Below are positions 13,526-15,566 of a DNA stretch of 15,566 bases, in pieces. The stretch lies in assembly GCA_036303105.1 (NCBI GenBank), contig JAXJBF010000128.1, positions 1-15,566 of the forward strand, written 5' to 3'. A program made the translations under genes and the position numbers. The stretch comes from UMGS1590 sp036303105. Its GTDB lineage: Bacteria; Bacillota; Peptococcia; Peptococcales; Peptococcaceae. Position 1 is the stretch's first letter. Each line of letters begins with the position of its first letter. The notes under the pieces were generated by a model. It did not search any database. It had not been told where the DNA came from and was given only the letters and a program-made list of their open reading frames with translations.

Positions 13526-14178
13526 TGGCATTTACATATTCGGTAATGCTTGATTTATCTGGACGAAATGTTTTAGTTATTGGTGCTGGAAAAGTTGCAA
13601 CACGTAAGATCCAGCGTGTTTTAAAGGCAGGCGCAATTGTAACCGTTATTGCGCCAGAGCTCTGTGAGGATATTTCAAAACTTTTGCAGCGACATGCTTT
13701 GCAATATGAACGACGGGCATTTCAATTGGATGATATTGGCTTTTATGCACCATTTCTAGTGTTTGCAGCAACGGATGATTCCAGTTTAAATAAAAGAATC
13801 GCTGAATATTGCAATGAAAATAATATTTTGGTAAATTCTATTACTGAACCGAAAAATGGTAATTTCTCGGTTCAGTCTGAAATAGAAAAAAAATATTATG
13901 CTGTTTCTGTTTCAACTTTTGGCCAAGGACCTGGCTTTTCAAAGGCAATGCGCGAGTATATAGAGCCTATGCTGGATGAACGATTGGATCTGGCTGTTGA
14001 GGTTTATATTGGCATTCGCCAGTGGCTATTCTCGATATTGGGAGATACTGATTTAAGGGTGGCTCATTTGCGTCGAATTTCTTTAGAACGCATTTGTTCT
14101 ATGATTGATGAGGGAACTACTGATTATAATGAACTATTTGAGAGGGTGAAGGAATGGCTATCCTGCTCATTGGACTAA
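13525..14178 (+). CDS. Precorrin-2 dehydrogenase / sirohydrochlorin ferrochelatase (CysG N-terminal/SirC/Met8 family)
   Basis: These enzymes oxidise precorrin-2 to sirohydrochlorin with NAD+, and some then insert iron to make siroheme. The 217-residue protein is a stand-alone version of the CysG N-terminal part, without the methyltransferase domain. It has the NAD-binding loop VLVIGAGKVATRK (16-28), VIAPEL (41-46), AATDDSSLNKRIAEYC (81-96) and VSTFGQGPGFSKAMRE (129-144). A C-terminal helical dimerisation region follows. By eye, the position of the key Asp pair in CysG (VNxxDD) reads VNSITE (103-108), an unexpected replacement. The gene overlaps hepT by one base and hemA by 25 bases, so translation is coupled. 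It connects the heme/siroheme/cobalamin branch to hemA and hemC; iron insertion may be weak or absent. Confidence 0.87.
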   Translation: MAFTYSVMLDLSGRNVLVIGAGKVATRKIQRVLKAGAIVTVIAPELCEDISKLLQRHALQYERRAFQLDDIGFYAPFLVFAATDDSSLNKRIAEYCNENNILVNSITEPKNGNFSVQSEIEKKYYAVSVSTFGQGPGFSKAMREYIEPMLDERLDLAVEVYIGIRQWLFSILGDTDLRVAHLRRISLERICSMIDEGTTDYNELFERVKEWLSCSLD

Positions 14179-15437
14179 ATTATAAAAGTGCACCAGTTGA
14201 AATACGAGAAAAGGTGTCTCTGTCCAGACCGCAGATCGAAAAGTTAAGCGAAAAGATTCGTCAGGTGCAGTCTTTTTCAGGCTGCACCATTCTTTCGACT
14301 TGTAACAGAACAGAGTTTTATGTAAATGCCGATTCTCCATTTGCGGCACAAGAAAATTTAATTAATTTGATGTGTGAATACAGTGGGTTGACACCACGAG
14401 TTTTAGCACCATACTTATATATTAAGTTTAATAAAAATGCAGCAGAACACCTGTTTACAGTTGCAGCAGGAATGGATTCGATGATCCTTGGAGAAAGTCA
14501 GATTCAAGGGCAGGTTCAAGACGCTTACGAATATGCGTTGAATTATGGCATCTCTGATAATATCTTGAATACTTTGTTTATGAATGCTTTAACGGTGGGC
14601 AAACGTGTTCGGACAGAGACGCAGATTGACAGACATACTTTGAGTGTAAGTATTGCAGCTGTAGAATTGGCAAAAGATTATTTTAATGGATTAACGGATC
14701 GTACGGTATTGGTGTTGGGGGCTGGCGAGACCAGTGAACTGACGTCAAGGTATTTAATTTCAAATGGCATTCAAAGCATCATGGTTGCTAATCGTACTTT
14801 TGAGCGTGCTCAATGGTTGGCTGGTGAAATTGGTGGGAAAGCTGTTAAACTTACAGAGTTAGATGAATACTTGCCATCGGCAGATATCATTATCAGTAGT
14901 ACTGCTTCCCCGGTGCCTATTCTTGAAAAAGCTGATCTGCTTCTCGCACAAAAGAACAGAGAGAAGCCATTGTTGATCATTGATATTGCGGTACCACGTG
15001 ACATTAATCCTGATGTTGCTGAGCTTGATTATGTGAAATTGTATGATATCGATGACATGGAACGTAAAACAGATGAAAATTTGGTTGCACGTCAGCAAGA
15101 AGCATTAAAAGCAAAAGAAATTGTTAATGAGGAATTGGAAGATTTTTATTTTTGGTTGGATTCCTTGTGGGTCGTTCCAACAATTGTAAAAATGCGATCT
15201 CAGATTGAAAAAATCAAGAAAACTGAAATTGAACGTGCAATTAACCGAATTGATCATCCTAGTGAAAGAGAAATTCATATTATTGAGCAATTAGCAAACA
15301 GTATTGTTAATCGCTGGCTCCATCGACCAATTATTAATATGAAATCGTTGGCGGGGAAACGAGCTGATAAAATTGATTGTTATATTAATGCAATAAATGA
15401 TTTGTGGGGACTTGAAAATGACAAAGAAAATCATTAA
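14154..15437 (+). CDS. hemA: Glutamyl-tRNA reductase
   Basis: HemA reduces glutamyl-tRNA(Glu) with NADPH to glutamate 1-semialdehyde, the committed step of the C5 tetrapyrrole route. The 427-residue length is standard. The catalytic domain has LLIGLNYKSAPVEIREK (4-20) and the catalytic C50 in LSTCNRTEFY. GMDSMILGESQIQGQV and VGKRVRTET follow, then the NADPH-binding VLVLGAGETSELTSRYL and VANRTFERAQ. A C-terminal helical dimerisation domain ends the protein. The ATG lies inside the preceding gene (25-base overlap) with GAGAGGGTGAAGG before it, and hemC begins 20 bases before its stop. The operon therefore makes early tetrapyrrole enzymes stoichiometrically. Confidence 0.97.
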   Translation: MAILLIGLNYKSAPVEIREKVSLSRPQIEKLSEKIRQVQSFSGCTILSTCNRTEFYVNADSPFAAQENLINLMCEYSGLTPRVLAPYLYIKFNKNAAEHLFTVAAGMDSMILGESQIQGQVQDAYEYALNYGISDNILNTLFMNALTVGKRVRTETQIDRHTLSVSIAAVELAKDYFNGLTDRTVLVLGAGETSELTSRYLISNGIQSIMVANRTFERAQWLAGEIGGKAVKLTELDEYLPSADIIISSTASPVPILEKADLLLAQKNREKPLLIIDIAVPRDINPDVAELDYVKLYDIDDMERKTDENLVARQQEALKAKEIVNEELEDFYFWLDSLWVVPTIVKMRSQIEKIKKTEIERAINRIDHPSEREIHIIEQLANSIVNRWLHRPIINMKSLAGKRADKIDCYINAINDLWGLENDKENH

Positions 15438-15566
15438 GGTAGGTTCGCGTGACAGTCAGCTTGCCTTATGGCAGACAAAATATGCGATCGAGCAATTGAA
15501 AAAGGAATTTATTGATTACGAATTTGAAATTATCGATCTAAAAACCAAGGGCGATAAGATTTTAGA
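15418..15566 (+). CDS. hemC: Hydroxymethylbilane synthase (porphobilinogen deaminase), 5' part only
   Basis: HemC joins four porphobilinogen units to hydroxymethylbilane. Only the first 49 codons are in the window, and the frame is open to the edge. They show IIKVGSRDSQLALWQT (5-20), the family's opening strand and Gln-containing motif, and IIDLKTKGDKIL near the edge, matching the conserved T-x-GD region. GGGGA lies seven bases before the ATG. The gene overlaps the hemA stop by 20 bases, the usual hemA-hemC adjacency. Confidence 0.93.
   Translation, partial: MTKKIIKVGSRDSQLALWQTKYAIEQLKKEFIDYEFEIIDLKTKGDKIL

Noticed and set aside
1..15566. Defence system, prophage, insertion sequence, CRISPR array, tRNA or rRNA
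   Set aside because: I found no transposase, integrase, nuclease-methylase pair, direct-repeat array or cloverleaf. All long frames are accounted for by conserved housekeeping families.

Overview
The window is a compact, AT-rich bacterial chromosome segment with every recognisable gene on the + strand and almost no intergenic space. The gene content points to an anaerobic or facultative Firmicute: an RNase H carrying a viroplasmin domain, a YhbY-ProB-NadD-YqeK-RsfS block, LL-diaminopimelate aminotransferase (DapL), FtsEX, and a two-subunit heptaprenyl diphosphate synthase beside early tetrapyrrole genes. DapL, a diderm-style coiled-coil/M23 hydrolase activator and this tetrapyrrole cluster make the Negativicutes my best guess. 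That placement is inference from content, not a computed phylogeny.

Layout. (1) 1-1837: the 3' part of a viroplasmin-RNase HI gene, then a secreted coiled-coil/M23 peptidoglycan hydrolase closed by a strong intrinsic terminator. (2) 1865-6535: yhbY, proB, nadD, yqeK, rsfS, murI and a diacylglycerol-kinase-like lipid kinase, covering ribosome biogenesis, proline synthesis, NAD synthesis, Ap4A turnover and D-glutamate for the wall. (3) 6572-9349: dapL (meso-diaminopimelate for wall and lysine), then overlapping ftsE and ftsX. (4) 9353-11825: a perfect 11-bp hairpin, then three tightly spaced genes for a type I purine nucleoside phosphorylase, an MtnA-family aldose-1-phosphate isomerase and a FucA-type class II aldolase. 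(5) 11859-15566: an extended -10 promoter candidate, a HepS-like protein, HepT, a precorrin-2 dehydrogenase, glutamyl-tRNA reductase and the 5' end of hydroxymethylbilane synthase. The last four genes are translationally coupled by overlap.

The most interesting part is block 4. Phosphorylase, isomerase and aldolase in consecutive order are the three core steps of the dihydroxyacetone-phosphate shunt, which salvages 5'-deoxyadenosine (radical-SAM by-product) and methylthioadenosine. The phosphorylase keeps the 6-oxopurine-selecting Asn but appears to have lost the His that contacts a nucleoside 5'-hydroxyl. This suggests a deaminated 5'-deoxy- or 5'-methylthio-inosine substrate. Other points worth a look are unusual substitutions in HepT (GDY to GVY) and in the precorrin-2 dehydrogenase (VNxxDD to VNSITE), a divergent HepS-like subunit, and the presence of FtsEX and its likely hydrolase partner in one neighbourhood but not adjacent. 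I see no mobile element, phage gene, CRISPR array, tRNA or rRNA. Most of the window is ordinary housekeeping DNA.
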